From Prolixibacteraceae bacterium (GTDB lineage Bacteria; Bacteroidota; Bacteroidia; Bacteroidales; Prolixibacteraceae), in assembly GCA_023228025.1 (NCBI GenBank), contig JALOCD010000035.1:1-38259 (forward strand): a stretch of 38,259 nt of DNA. Direction: 5' to 3'. Below the pieces are notes generated by a model, which was given only the letters and a program-made list of their open reading frames with translations, had not been told where the DNA came from and ran no database searches. Shown here in pieces: positions 6,353 to 14,337 of this stretch (the stretch's first letter is position 1; each line of letters begins with the position of its first letter). Made by a program: the position numbers and the translations under genes.

Positions 6353-8683
6353 TTGAAGTGTATCCCTATACATAGGCCTGTTTTAAGATGGATTGTCCTG
6401 TTCTCCTTTTTGGTGGCAGGTTGTCAGACCAACAAATATGTTCCTGACAATGAGTACCTCCTTTCGAAAGTTAAAATTGATCTTGACCAGAAAGATCTTG
6501 ACAAGACCATCCTTAAAAGCTATATGAAACAGAAACCCAATACCCGTATCCTGGGATTTTGGAAGTTTCATCTTGGGTTGTACAACCTGTCATCCCAAAA
6601 AAGGGAGAATAACTGGCTCAAAAGGATCGGAGAGGCACCGGTTATTTACGATCCGTTCCTGACCCAAAAAACCAAGCTGGAGTTTGAGCGTTTCATGCAC
6701 AACAAGGGATATTACAATGCAGAGGTAAAGGATAGCACTGTATTGAAGAAAAACCGGAGCGCCGAGGTCCATTATTACATTACGGCACATCAGCCATATA
6801 CCATTCGGCTTTACCAAACGGATGTAAAGGATGATTCCATGAGGGCTTTGATGAAAGGACCGGATAAAGAGAGCCTGATCAAACCAAACTCGCTTTTTGA
6901 TTCAGACCTGCTTGGTAGTGAGAGCCAGCGTTTGCTTAGAAAATTCCAAAACGAGGGGTTTTATAAATCAACGAAGAATATTTTATATTTTGAGGCTGAT
7001 ACCGCAAAAAGTGACCATGGCGTAGATTTAAAACTTATTGTTGAAAGAGGGCATTTGGGAGATACAACCGACATTGACCCGAAGAATAATCATGAAAGGT
7101 ATACGTTCAGGAATTTTTACTACCAGAATGAAAGGGATTTACAATCAGCCCTTTTCGCAGAAGGCGCTGTAGAGGATACTGTCCGAAATGATACCCTTCG
7201 ATTGGGGCATCATTATTTTATTTACAAGAAGAACAAGAGGCTAAGAACCGATCTGCTGATTAATGCCAATCACCTGGACGATAAAAAATTCTACAGTGCA
7301 GCATTGGTCGAAAGAACTTACAATGAATTTTTTGCTTTGAGGCTCTTTAAACTGGTCAATATTCGGTTCGTGGAGACGGCACAAAAAGATTCGCTGGGAT
7401 ACCCCATGCTGGATTGTTACATTCAGCTGACACCCGGAATGCCCCAATCTTACAGCGCCAGTATCGAAGGTACCAATTCACTTGGGAATATTGGTGTGGC
7501 AGGTAATTTGGGTTACCAGCACAAAAACCTTTTTCGGGGAGGTGAGATCTTCGATTTGCAATTTCTCGCTGCAACCCAACGGCAAAGTTACGGAGTGGGA
7601 GACTCTGCCACCACCTTTAATTCGGTTGAAACTGGTGTTGATGCCAGGATTACAATCCCGAAGTTCATAGCACCTTTTCTAAGAACGAAGTTTTTCGAAT
7701 ACTCCACCCCGCAAACATTTTTTAATATCTCCTACAACTACCAGCAAAGGCCTGATTACACCCGGACAATAGCCCGGTCGGCCTTTGGTTACCAATGGAA
7801 ATCATCAGAATATGTTACCAAGCGGATTAATTTGGTGGACATCAATCTGGTTAAAATGTTTGCACTCGATTCGGCCTTCCTGAGTCGGATTGAGAATCTT
7901 TACATCAAGAGTTCATACATCGATCATTCCATCACAGCATTTAACTACTCCTATACCTACAGTACACAGACCCAGAAGAAATCTGGTTATCTGATGCTGA
8001 AATACAATATTGAAACGGCAGGGAACATGCTTTATCTGATCAACAAGTCATTGGCAAATTCAAAAAATCTTTCTGAAGGAGGGACTATTAAACAATACCA
8101 AATCTTAAACACACCTTTTGCGCAATATCTTAAATTTGATCTGGAGTTCAGAAAGGCCTGGATGGATGGATATTACAACTCTTTGGTTGTGCGGGCATTT
8201 GGCGGTGGGGCGTTCGCTTATGGGAATTCCGACCAGATACCATTTGAACGGAAGTTTTTCTCAGGTGGGGCAAATGGGATAAGGGCATGGCCTATCAGAA
8301 CCCTTGGTCCTGGATCGTACCAACAAAATCCCAATGAATTTCCAAACCAGTCGGGCGATGTCAAACTGGAGGCAAATGCCGAATACCGGTTTAAATTGGC
8401 CGGACCCCTCGAGGGGGCCCTTTTTGCCGATATGGGAAATATCTGGTCGATAAAAGACAACCGTCCAGGAACAGAATTCGACTTTGGCAGCTTCTACAAA
8501 GAGATTGCGGTTGGATCGGGATTGGGTGTCCGGTATGACTTTAGTTATGTCATCCTGCGACTTGATTTGGCTTTTAAAATGCACGATCCTTCAAGGATCG
8601 AAGGGCAAAGATGGATTGCCCCAAATGATTATCTCCGGAAAGGCAACGTGAATTTTGTGTTTGGGATAGGTTATCCTTTCTAA
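6353..8683 (+). CDS. tamL: TamL-type BamA/TamA-family outer-membrane lipoprotein
   Basis: A surface-antigen (D15)-type outer-membrane protein. A hydrophobic signal ends in a lipobox, FLVAGC, followed by QTNKYVPDNEYLL. This is the pattern of the Bacteroidota BamA paralogue TamL, thought to work with TamB in outer-membrane assembly. POTRA-like repeats fill the N-terminal half (for example FERFMHNKGYYNAEV and LLRKFQNEGFYKS). A barrel fills the C-terminal half, with a conserved segment RKFFSGGANGIRAWP before the last strands and a terminal F. The frame can be read back to another TTG at 6317. I prefer 6353 because it gives a compact lipoprotein signal (KCIPIHRPVLRW then the hydrophobic core) and leaves room for the promoter box at 6322-6329. 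No ATG start is available upstream of the signal. Confidence 0.85.
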   Translation: MKCIPIHRPVLRWIVLFSFLVAGCQTNKYVPDNEYLLSKVKIDLDQKDLDKTILKSYMKQKPNTRILGFWKFHLGLYNLSSQKRENNWLKRIGEAPVIYDPFLTQKTKLEFERFMHNKGYYNAEVKDSTVLKKNRSAEVHYYITAHQPYTIRLYQTDVKDDSMRALMKGPDKESLIKPNSLFDSDLLGSESQRLLRKFQNEGFYKSTKNILYFEADTAKSDHGVDLKLIVERGHLGDTTDIDPKNNHERYTFRNFYYQNERDLQSALFAEGAVEDTVRNDTLRLGHHYFIYKKNKRLRTDLLINANHLDDKKFYSAALVERTYNEFFALRLFKLVNIRFVETAQKDSLGYPMLDCYIQLTPGMPQSYSASIEGTNSLGNIGVAGNLGYQHKNLFRGGEIFDLQFLAATQRQSYGVGDSATTFNSVETGVDARITIPKFIAPFLRTKFFEYSTPQTFFNISYNYQQRPDYTRTIARSAFGYQWKSSEYVTKRINLVDINLVKMFALDSAFLSRIENLYIKSSYIDHSITAFNYSYTYSTQTQKKSGYLMLKYNIETAGNMLYLINKSLANSKNLSEGGTIKQYQILNTPFAQYLKFDLEFRKAWMDGYYNSLVVRAFGGGAFAYGNSDQIPFERKFFSGGANGIRAWPIRTLGPGSYQQNPNEFPNQSGDVKLEANAEYRFKLAGPLEGALFADMGNIWSIKDNRPGTEFDFGSFYKEIAVGSGLGVRYDFSYVILRLDLAFKMHDPSRIEGQRWIAPNDYLRKGNVNFVFGIGYPF

Positions 8684-8749
8684 CCAATCAGGAATATTCT
8701 TTTTTCTCGCTGGAATTCGGTAACTTGTAGTAATAAAAACCGGATTCGG

Positions 8750-9685
8750 ATGAACCTCCAGCGCTTACGTGAATTTTTCATCTTTACCAGAAAAGAGAGG
8801 AACGGGATATTGCTCCTGCTGTTCATCCTTCTTTGTGTGTTATGCCTTGATTTCGCACTACCATACATCCTTCCCGAAAGAAAATATGATTTGACGGCCT
8901 GGAGAGAGGAGACAATAAGATATAATGCGGAAGTTTCACCAAAAGAAGGGCCACTGAAAGAGCGGTACGAAGGTGAATTTGATCCCAATTCCCCCTCATT
9001 GACAGAGCTCGGCAGGGCGGGGGTACCGGAAGGGCTAGCTACCAGGTGGATAAAATATACGCAAAAGGGGGGACGGTTCAGAAAAAAGGAGGATATCAGG
9101 AAGCTGTATGGAATGACCGATACCCTGTACCAAAAGTTGGAAGGGCATTTGGTGTTCCATGACGGGATGGAGGGGGAAAATGTCAAAATAAATCCTGGTA
9201 AGAATTTTAAAAAGGAATTGTCGGGAACTGGCAAGATAGACTCTGTAGCGACAATACCAAAAATTGTGAAGAAAAAATTTGCTCTGGTGGAAGTAAATCA
9301 AGCCGATTCTGCCCAGTTGGAAGCGCTTCCCGGTATTGGTCCGGTTTTGGCTTCCAGGATCATAAAATACAGAAAATTACTTGGTGGATTTTATGAGGTG
9401 GCACAACTCAGGGAGATTTATGGTATGTCAGATGAATTATGGTCAAAGGCTTCTCCTCAATTTGCGGCTGATCCGACTGTAATAAAGAAAATAGACATCA
9501 ATTTTCTTTCGCTGTCCGAACTAGGAAGACATCCATACATTGGCTTCAGACAGGCGAAGAAAATTGTACGGACAAGGGATACCAAAGGGAGATTCAATGG
9601 ATTGGCAGATCTGGCCATTCTTTTTACATCGGATTCGCTGCAACATCTGATGCCTTATCTGGAGACTCGGGAAGGTCCGCCATGA
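8750..9685 (+). CDS. Membrane-anchored helix-hairpin-helix (ComEA-like) protein
   Basis: A 311-residue protein with one N-terminal membrane segment (about 19-40) and three helix-hairpin-helix repeats. The repeats lie at about 79-121, 182-226 (core LPGIGPVLA at 193-201) and 249-291. HhH motifs of this kind bind DNA backbone non-specifically and occur in ComEA, the periplasmic DNA receptor of natural transformation. The N-in anchor and periplasmic HhH region are compatible with a surface or periplasmic DNA-binding role. The family is widespread in Bacteroidota and its function is not established. It follows tamL by 66 bases and may be co-transcribed. A DNA-uptake role is inference only. Confidence 0.8.
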   Translation: MNLQRLREFFIFTRKERNGILLLLFILLCVLCLDFALPYILPERKYDLTAWREETIRYNAEVSPKEGPLKERYEGEFDPNSPSLTELGRAGVPEGLATRWIKYTQKGGRFRKKEDIRKLYGMTDTLYQKLEGHLVFHDGMEGENVKINPGKNFKKELSGTGKIDSVATIPKIVKKKFALVEVNQADSAQLEALPGIGPVLASRIIKYRKLLGGFYEVAQLREIYGMSDELWSKASPQFAADPTVIKKIDINFLSLSELGRHPYIGFRQAKKIVRTRDTKGRFNGLADLAILFTSDSLQHLMPYLETREGPP

Positions 9686-9721
9686 TTTTTTTTTGATTTT
9701 GATGAAATTTATCGATAAATC

Positions 9722-9752
9722 TTGCAGGTTTTGAGGAATATTTCTAAATTTG
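9722..9752 (+). promoter_or_regulatory. Promoter for rpsU
   Basis: A TTG at 9722-9724 and taaatttg at 9745-9752, spaced by 20 bases, match the Bacteroidota housekeeping promoter (TTTG-N19-21-TAnnTTTG). The box is 40 bases upstream of the rpsU start. Seen directly; not experimentally supported. Confidence 0.6.
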
Positions 9753-9792
9753 CGACCCGAAAAGACAAAGAACAAAGTAAAAATTTTAACGT

Positions 9793-9987
9793 ATGATTGT
9801 TATTCCTATCAAAGACGGTGAGAACATTGAAAGAGCATTGAAACGTTTCAAAAGAAAATTTGAAAAGACCGGTGCTGTCAAAGAACTTCGTGGCCGTCAA
9901 GCTTTTGAAAAACCCTCTATTACACGTCGCACAGAGATCAAAAAGGCTATTTACATCGAGAATTTGCAACGTTCGGAAGATAATTGA
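9793..9987 (+). CDS. rpsU: 30S ribosomal protein bS21
   Basis: A 64-residue basic protein starting MIVIPIKDGENIERALKRFK, the classic S21 N-terminus, followed by RKFEKTGAVKELR and a lysine/arginine-rich helix. Length is normal. S21 sits near the anti-Shine-Dalgarno region on the 30S platform. It is the first gene of the rpsU-xerC-hpf cluster, typical of Bacteroidota, and has its own promoter-like site at 9722-9752. Confidence 0.96.
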   Translation: MIVIPIKDGENIERALKRFKRKFEKTGAVKELRGRQAFEKPSITRRTEIKKAIYIENLQRSEDN

Positions 9988-10060
9988 GGAATTATAGCGG
10001 AAGATTGTACATTGAAGGATATTATTTAGTAAATTCCTTCCGATTTCAATCTTTGTTTGA

Positions 10061-10945
10061 ATGCAACATCTCGCGCATTTTCTCAACTATATAAAATATG
10101 AAAAGCGGTATTCCGAACATACGGTAACTGCTTATGAGAAAGACCTCGACCAATTCATACTGTTTGGCAGTGAAATGGTTGGGGATTTTTGTTTGGTTGA
10201 AGTCGACTACCATTTGATCAGGCAATGGGTCATTTCACTGATGGATCAGGGATTGACAGTTGTCAGTGTCAAACGAAAACTTTCAACGCTGCGCTCTCTC
10301 TATAAATTCCTGCTAAGGGAAGGATTGATGAACAAGAACCCAACCGACCTGGTGATGGTACCCCGAAGCGGCAAGAAATTGCCTCAGTTCGTACAGGAGA
10401 AGGAGATGGACAGGTTGCTGGATCTCTCATTTTTTACTGATGATTTTACCGGGTTGCGCGATAAGGCAGTCATTTCCCTGTTCTATGGTACCGGGATGAG
10501 GCTTTCAGAACTGAAAGGAATCCGGATGAATGATCTTCGGATACAAGAAAAAATTGTGAAAGTATTGGGAAAGAGGAACAAAGAGCGGCTAATCCCTTTC
10601 CCTTCAGAAATAGCACAGGAGCTCATTAACTATTTGGGGGTTCGGAATGAACTTTTTGGTGATTCGAACAGTTATTTGTTTGTTACAGATAAAGGAGAGC
10701 AGATATACGATAAGCTGCTATACCGGATCGTTCGAAAATACTTAAGCCTGGTCACAACCATGGAAAAGCGCAGTCCGCACATATTGCGACATAGTTATGC
10801 CACCCATCTTTTGAACCGTGGTGCCGATTTAAATGCCATCAAAGAACTGCTCGGACACGCAAGTCTCGCTGCTACCCAGGTATACACCCATACATCTTTT
10901 GAAAAATTAAAGAAAATATACAACCTTGCCCATCCAAGAGCGTAG
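10061..10945 (+). CDS. xerC: Tyrosine recombinase XerC/XerD type
   Basis: A 294-residue tyrosine recombinase with all catalytic residues visible: R147 (GTGMRLSE), K171 (LGKRNKER), H240 and R243 (HILRHSYATHL), H266 (LLGHASL) and nucleophile Y275 (QVYTHTS). The N-terminal SAM-like core-binding domain covers about residues 1-105 (HFLNYIKYEKRYSEHTV). Length and context, between rpsU and hpf in a core-gene cluster, indicate the chromosomal Xer recombinase that resolves chromosome dimers at dif, rather than a phage integrase. XerC versus XerD cannot be settled without the second paralogue. Confidence 0.88.
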   Translation: MQHLAHFLNYIKYEKRYSEHTVTAYEKDLDQFILFGSEMVGDFCLVEVDYHLIRQWVISLMDQGLTVVSVKRKLSTLRSLYKFLLREGLMNKNPTDLVMVPRSGKKLPQFVQEKEMDRLLDLSFFTDDFTGLRDKAVISLFYGTGMRLSELKGIRMNDLRIQEKIVKVLGKRNKERLIPFPSEIAQELINYLGVRNELFGDSNSYLFVTDKGEQIYDKLLYRIVRKYLSLVTTMEKRSPHILRHSYATHLLNRGADLNAIKELLGHASLAATQVYTHTSFEKLKKIYNLAHPRA

Positions 10946-11001
10946 AAAACAGAACGTACAACCAAGTCCGGCGACGGGCTTAAAATAGAGGAGGAACAAT
11001 T

Positions 11002-11304
11002 ATGGAAGTAAAAGTACAAACAGTTCATTTTAAAGCCGATCAAAAATTGCTTGATTTTTGTGAAAAGCGATTGAACAAGCTTGATCAATTTTTTGACAGT
11101 GTCATTGGAGCGGAAGTGATGTTGAAGCTCGAGAAGGACGAAGACCGTGAAAATAAGGTGAGTGAAATTAAACTTTCTGTTCCTGCCAACGATCCTTTGT
11201 TTGCCAAAAAGCAAGCAAAAACATTCGAAGAGGCCATTGATCTGACCGTAGAAGCGCTGAAAAAACAGATGGAGAAATACAAAACCAAAACCATTAACAA
11301 ATAA
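11002..11304 (+). CDS. hpf: Ribosome hibernation factor, HPF/RaiA family (short form)
   Basis: A 100-residue protein with the S30AE fold pattern: VKVQTVHFKADQKLLDF, then KLDQFFDSVIGAEVMLKL, then the basic region FAKKQAKTFEEAIDL, and a C-terminal helix with KKQMEKYK. It binds the decoding site and mediates ribosome dimerisation or inactivation in slow growth. The long-form C-terminal dimerisation domain is absent. The gene follows xerC by 56 bases and is immediately upstream of the promoter of the tRNA-tuf unit. Confidence 0.92.
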   Translation: MEVKVQTVHFKADQKLLDFCEKRLNKLDQFFDSVIGAEVMLKLEKDEDRENKVSEIKLSVPANDPLFAKKQAKTFEEAIDLTVEALKKQMEKYKTKTINK

Positions 11305-11324
11305 TTTGAAAAAAAGTCAGACGA

Positions 11325-11358
11325 ATTGACTGTAAGAAAAAAAAATAGATTAAATTTG
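11325..11358 (+). promoter_or_regulatory. Promoter for the tRNA-Tyr/tRNA-Gly/tuf unit
   Basis: attg at 11325-11328 and the exact -7 consensus taaatttg at 11351-11358, spaced by 22 bases, give a Bacteroidota-type promoter about 90 bases before tRNA-Tyr. The -7 box touches a 12-bp inverted repeat (11358-11369 with 11388-11399), so the transcript would begin in or next to this stem. Confidence 0.55.
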
Positions 11359-11399
11359 CAAACCATTTTTGAAGAGTAAAATCGGAGAAAATGGTTTGC
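11358..11399 (+). promoter_or_regulatory. 12-bp inverted repeat at the predicted transcript start
   Basis: gcaaaccatttt (11358-11369) is perfectly complementary in reverse to aaaatggtttgc (11388-11399), with an 18-base loop. It lies directly after the -7 box. It could be an operator or a 5' hairpin in the tRNA-tuf precursor. No U-run follows, so it is not a terminator. Confidence 0.5.
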
Positions 11400-11445
11400 T
11401 CTTTGGAATTGATGATGTTCTTGTCGCAATGGCATTATCCCGATA

Positions 11446-11531
11446 GGGGAGATACCAAAGCGGCCAACTGGGGCAGACTGTAAATCTGCTGGCGTATGCC
11501 TTCGTAGGTTCGAATCCTGCTCTCCCCACCA
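11446..11531 (+). tRNA. tRNA-Tyr (GTA)
   Basis: An 86-base class II tRNA. The acceptor ggggaga pairs with tctcccc, followed by discriminator A and an encoded CCA. The anticodon arm gcaga-ctgtaaa-tctgc carries anticodon GTA. A long variable arm precedes the T arm (gttcgaatc). It is upstream of tRNA-Gly and tuf, as in many bacteria. Confidence 0.96.
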
Positions 11532-11573
11532 TGCGCGAGAAGTAATATCTGCAGGGCAAAGTTTGGCAAATAT

Positions 11574-11649
11574 GCGGGAGTAGCTCAGTTGATAGAGCAT
11601 TAGCCTTCCAAGCTGAGGGTCGCGGGTTTGAGTCCCGTCTCCCGCTCCA
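11574..11649 (+). tRNA. tRNA-Gly (TCC)
   Basis: A 76-base tRNA. The acceptor gcgggag pairs with ctcccgc, followed by discriminator T and an encoded CCA. The anticodon loop cttccaa carries TCC. The D arm (tagctcagttgatagagca) and T arm (gcgggtttgagtcccgt) are canonical. It lies 42 bases after tRNA-Tyr. Confidence 0.96.
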
Positions 11650-11664
11650 GTTTGCTTTAAGATT

Positions 11665-11717
11665 CTTAGTGAGCGACCGCTAAGAGCAGTATGGTTGTGG
11701 CTGAAAAGCTTACAGCC
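11665..11717 (+). promoter_or_regulatory. Two hairpins in the tRNA-Gly/tuf leader
   Basis: cttagtg (11665-11671) pairs with cgctaag (11678-11684), with one G-T pair and a 6-base loop. ggctg (11699-11703) pairs with cagcc (11713-11717). They fill the 129-base gap where many relatives carry a tRNA-Thr. Possible roles are tRNA-precursor processing or control of tuf translation; neither is shown by the sequence. Confidence 0.4.
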
Positions 11718-11778
11718 TATTGGTTTAAAAGAGATTAGATGAATTGAAATATATAACTGAAATTAAAAATTATTTATT

Positions 11779-12966
11779 ATGGCAAAAGCACATTACGACA
11801 GGTCCAAACCCCACGTAAACATCGGTACTATTGGTCACGTTGACCACGGAAAAACTACTCTTACTGCTGCAATCACCATGGTTTTGGCAAAGAAAGGTCT
11901 TTCAGAAATCAAAACATTTGATTCTATTGACAACGCTCCTGAAGAGAAAGAGCGTGGTATTACCATTAATACCGCACACGTTGAATATTCCACTGAAAAC
12001 CGTCACTATGCACACGTTGACTGTCCCGGTCACGCTGACTATGTCAAGAACATGGTAACGGGTGCGGCCCAGATGGACGGTGCTATCATCGTTGTTGCTG
12101 CAACTGATGGCCCTATGCCACAGACCCGTGAGCACATCCTGCTTGCACGTCAGGTAAACGTTCCCCGTTTGGTTGTTTTCATGAACAAAGTTGACATGGT
12201 TGAAGATCCTGAAATCCTCGAACTGGTAGAGATGGAAATCCGTGACCTGCTTACTTTCTACAACTTTGACGGTGACAATACCCCGGTTATCCAGGGATCC
12301 GCTCTGGGAGCACTGAACGGTGAGCCACAATGGGAAGAAAAAGTGATGGAACTGATGGATGCAGTTGATAGCTGGATCCCAATTCCTCCACGCGATGTTG
12401 ACAAACCATTCCTGATGCCGGTTGAGGACGTATTCTCAATCACAGGTCGTGGTACTGTTGCTACAGGTCGTATCGAAATGGGTAAAATTCACACCGGCGA
12501 CGAAATCGAATTGATTGGTCTTGGTGCAGAGAACCGCAAAACAGTCTGTACCGGAGTTGAGATGTTCCGTAAGATCCTTGATGACGGACAGGCAGGTGAC
12601 AACGTAGGTTTGTTGCTTCGCGGTGTTGACAAAAAAGAGATCAAACGTGGTATGATCCTTGCCAAAACAGGTTCAATCACTCCTCACACAACTTTCAAAG
12701 CAGAGGTTTATATCCTGAAGAAAGAAGAAGGTGGCCGCCACACTCCATTCCACAACAAATACCGTCCTCAGTTCTACATCCGTACATTGGACATCACAGG
12801 TGAGATCAATCTTCCTGAAGGAACTGAAATGATCCTTCCGGGAGACAACGTAACCATCACGGTTGAGTTGATCTATCCTGTTGCATTGAACCTTGGTCTT
12901 CGTTTCGCGATCCGCGAAGGTGGACGTACGGTAGGTGCCGGTCAGATTACCGAGATCTTAAAATAA
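11779..12966 (+). CDS. tuf: Elongation factor Tu
   Basis: A 395-residue translational GTPase that delivers aminoacyl-tRNA to the ribosome. G1 GHVDHGKT, G3 DCPGH and G4 NKVD are intact, with switch I ending in RGITINTAHVEY. The middle and C-terminal barrels show GRGTVATGRIE and the terminal FAIREGGRTVGAGQ. Length is normal. It is downstream of two tRNA genes and is followed by a strong intrinsic terminator before secE, as commonly found in Bacteroidota. Confidence 0.99.
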   Translation: MAKAHYDRSKPHVNIGTIGHVDHGKTTLTAAITMVLAKKGLSEIKTFDSIDNAPEEKERGITINTAHVEYSTENRHYAHVDCPGHADYVKNMVTGAAQMDGAIIVVAATDGPMPQTREHILLARQVNVPRLVVFMNKVDMVEDPEILELVEMEIRDLLTFYNFDGDNTPVIQGSALGALNGEPQWEEKVMELMDAVDSWIPIPPRDVDKPFLMPVEDVFSITGRGTVATGRIEMGKIHTGDEIELIGLGAENRKTVCTGVEMFRKILDDGQAGDNVGLLLRGVDKKEIKRGMILAKTGSITPHTTFKAEVYILKKEEGGRHTPFHNKYRPQFYIRTLDITGEINLPEGTEMILPGDNVTITVELIYPVALNLGLRFAIREGGRTVGAGQITEILK

Positions 12967-12987
12967 GCCGAAGTTATATACTTCAAA

Positions 12988-13020
12988 TAAAAAGTCCCGG
13001 ACTTTTGTCCGGGACTTTTA
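12988..13020 (+). terminator. Intrinsic terminator after tuf
   Basis: A perfect 12-bp stem, aaagtcccggac (12991-13002) with gtccgggacttt (13007-13018), and a tttt loop. Both flanks are A/T-rich, giving a terminator or strong attenuator between tuf and secE. Confidence 0.85.
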
Positions 13021-13023
13021 CAA

Positions 13024-13073
13024 CGGATAGCTTGTCGGAAGCAAAGGTAAGTTCGACTCTTCCTATCCGGCTA
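13024..13073 (+). pseudogene. Possible tRNA remnant between tuf and secE
   Basis: A 46-50 base segment with tRNA-like ends. The 7-bp acceptor-like stem cggatag (13024-13030) / ctatccg (13063-13069) is followed by g-cta where a tRNA would have N-CCA. A T-arm-like part gtaag-ttcgact-cttcc (13047-13063, four of five pairs) carries the conserved G53-TTCGA-C61 pattern. No room is left for D and anticodon arms. The slot between tuf and secE normally holds a tRNA-Trp in many bacteria, so a decayed tRNA is plausible. The T-arm reading and the acceptor reading overlap by one base, so this could be chance. Confidence 0.3.
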
Positions 13074-13093
13074 AAAATTCAAATTTTTCAAGA

Positions 13094-13285
13094 ATGAAAT
13101 TAACGAATTATTTCACTGAAGCCTACACCGAACTTGTCCAAAAGGTCTCTTGGCCAACCTGGAGCGAGTTAAGGGGTAGTGCTGTTGTTGTATTGGTTGC
13201 TTCCCTTATAATCGCACTGTTGATCTTCGGCATTGACGTCTCTTTTAGAGGTGTCATGAAGGTTGTCTACAGTTTTTTCTATTAA
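13094..13285 (+). CDS. secE: Preprotein translocase subunit SecE
   Basis: A 63-residue protein with the SecE signature: an amphipathic helix ending KVSWPTWSEL, then one transmembrane helix (about 28-48, AVVVLVASLIIALLIFGIDV). It clamps SecY in the inner-membrane Sec translocon. The length is that of the minimal single-TM SecE. It is directly upstream of nusG (21 bases), the usual operon partner. Confidence 0.95.
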   Translation: MKLTNYFTEAYTELVQKVSWPTWSELRGSAVVVLVASLIIALLIFGIDVSFRGVMKVVYSFFY

Positions 13286-13306
13286 TTTTTTCCTGGAGAG
13301 ATCCCT

Positions 13307-13855
13307 ATGAGCGAAAGTCAACACAAGTGGTATGTTCTGAGAGCCATCGGAGGTAAAGAGAAGAAGGTAAAAGAGTATATCGAGAATGAGATAGCCAATG
13401 GCGATCTTCAGGATAATGTTTCTCAGGTCTTAATTCCCACTGAAAAGGTTTTTCAGATCCGTAATGGCAAGAAAGTTGCAAAAGACCGCAATTTTTTCCC
13501 CGGTTATGTTCTGATCGAAGCCAGTTTGGTTGGAGAAACTCCACACAAGCTTAGAAATATTCCCAATGTAATCGGTTTCCTTGGAGACACGAAGGGCGGC
13601 GATCCCGTTCCCATGCGTCTCGCTGAGGTAAACAGGATCTTGGGTAAAGTGGATGAACTTCAGGAGAGTGGCGAAGATTTCGATATGCCTTTCTTCATCG
13701 GAGAGACCGTAAAAGTGACCGACGGACCATTTAACGGTTTCAACGGAACCATTGAGGAAATCAATGCTGAACGTAAGAAACTAAAGGTAATGGTTAAGAT
13801 TTTCGGTCGTAAAACCCCCTTGGAGCTTAGCTTTATGCAAGTGGAAAAGGAGTAA
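13307..13855 (+). CDS. nusG: Transcription termination/antitermination factor NusG
   Basis: A 182-residue NusG. The NGN domain starts HKWYVLRAIGGKEKKVKEYI and carries the NFFPGYVLIEA segment that contacts the RNA polymerase clamp. The C-terminal KOW domain contains VKVTDGPFNGFNGTIEEI. NusG stimulates elongation and couples transcription with translation or Rho. It lies between secE and rplK as usual. Confidence 0.97.
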   Translation: MSESQHKWYVLRAIGGKEKKVKEYIENEIANGDLQDNVSQVLIPTEKVFQIRNGKKVAKDRNFFPGYVLIEASLVGETPHKLRNIPNVIGFLGDTKGGDPVPMRLAEVNRILGKVDELQESGEDFDMPFFIGETVKVTDGPFNGFNGTIEEINAERKKLKVMVKIFGRKTPLELSFMQVEKE

Positions 13856-13877
13856 AGTAAATTTTTTATAAAACGTT

Positions 13878-14321
13878 ATGGCTAAAGAAATTGCTGGATT
13901 TATCAAATTACAGATCAAGGGTGGTGCAGCAAATCCTTCACCTCCTGTAGGTCCCGCACTGGGATCGAAGGGTGTGAACATCATGCAGTTCTGTAAAGCA
14001 TTCAACGCCAGGACCCAGGACCAGGCCGGTAAAGTATTGCCGGTTGTCATCACAGTTTTCGCGGATAAGTCTTTCGACTTTGTCGTAAAAACTCCGCCGG
14101 TGGCCATTCAATTGCTTGAAGCAACAAAGATCAAATCAGGATCTGCTGAGCCTCATGTAAAAAAAGTTGGAGCGGTTACCTGGGATCAGGTAAGGGAGAT
14201 TGCTGAGATTAAGATGCCTGACCTTAATTGCTTTTCGGTTGAAGCAGGTATGCGCATGGTAGCAGGTACTGCAAGAAGTATGGGGATAACCGTAACAGGT
14301 CAATCACCTTTTAATAACTAA
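13878..14321 (+). CDS. rplK: 50S ribosomal protein uL11
   Basis: A 147-residue L11 with the N-terminal IKLQIKGGAANPSPPVGPAL motif and the C-terminal rRNA-binding domain ending MRMVAGTARSMGITV. It forms the GTPase-associated centre base with L10. Length is normal. It precedes rplA by 16 bases in the ribosomal operon. Confidence 0.98.
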   Translation: MAKEIAGFIKLQIKGGAANPSPPVGPALGSKGVNIMQFCKAFNARTQDQAGKVLPVVITVFADKSFDFVVKTPPVAIQLLEATKIKSGSAEPHVKKVGAVTWDQVREIAEIKMPDLNCFSVEAGMRMVAGTARSMGITVTGQSPFNN

Positions 14322-14337
14322 TAAAAGTTAAGGTTAA

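Noticed and set aside
10061..10945. Tyrosine recombinase as integrase of a mobile element
   Set aside because: It lies inside the conserved rpsU-hpf core cluster, has Xer length and motifs, and no attachment repeats or cargo genes adjoin it.
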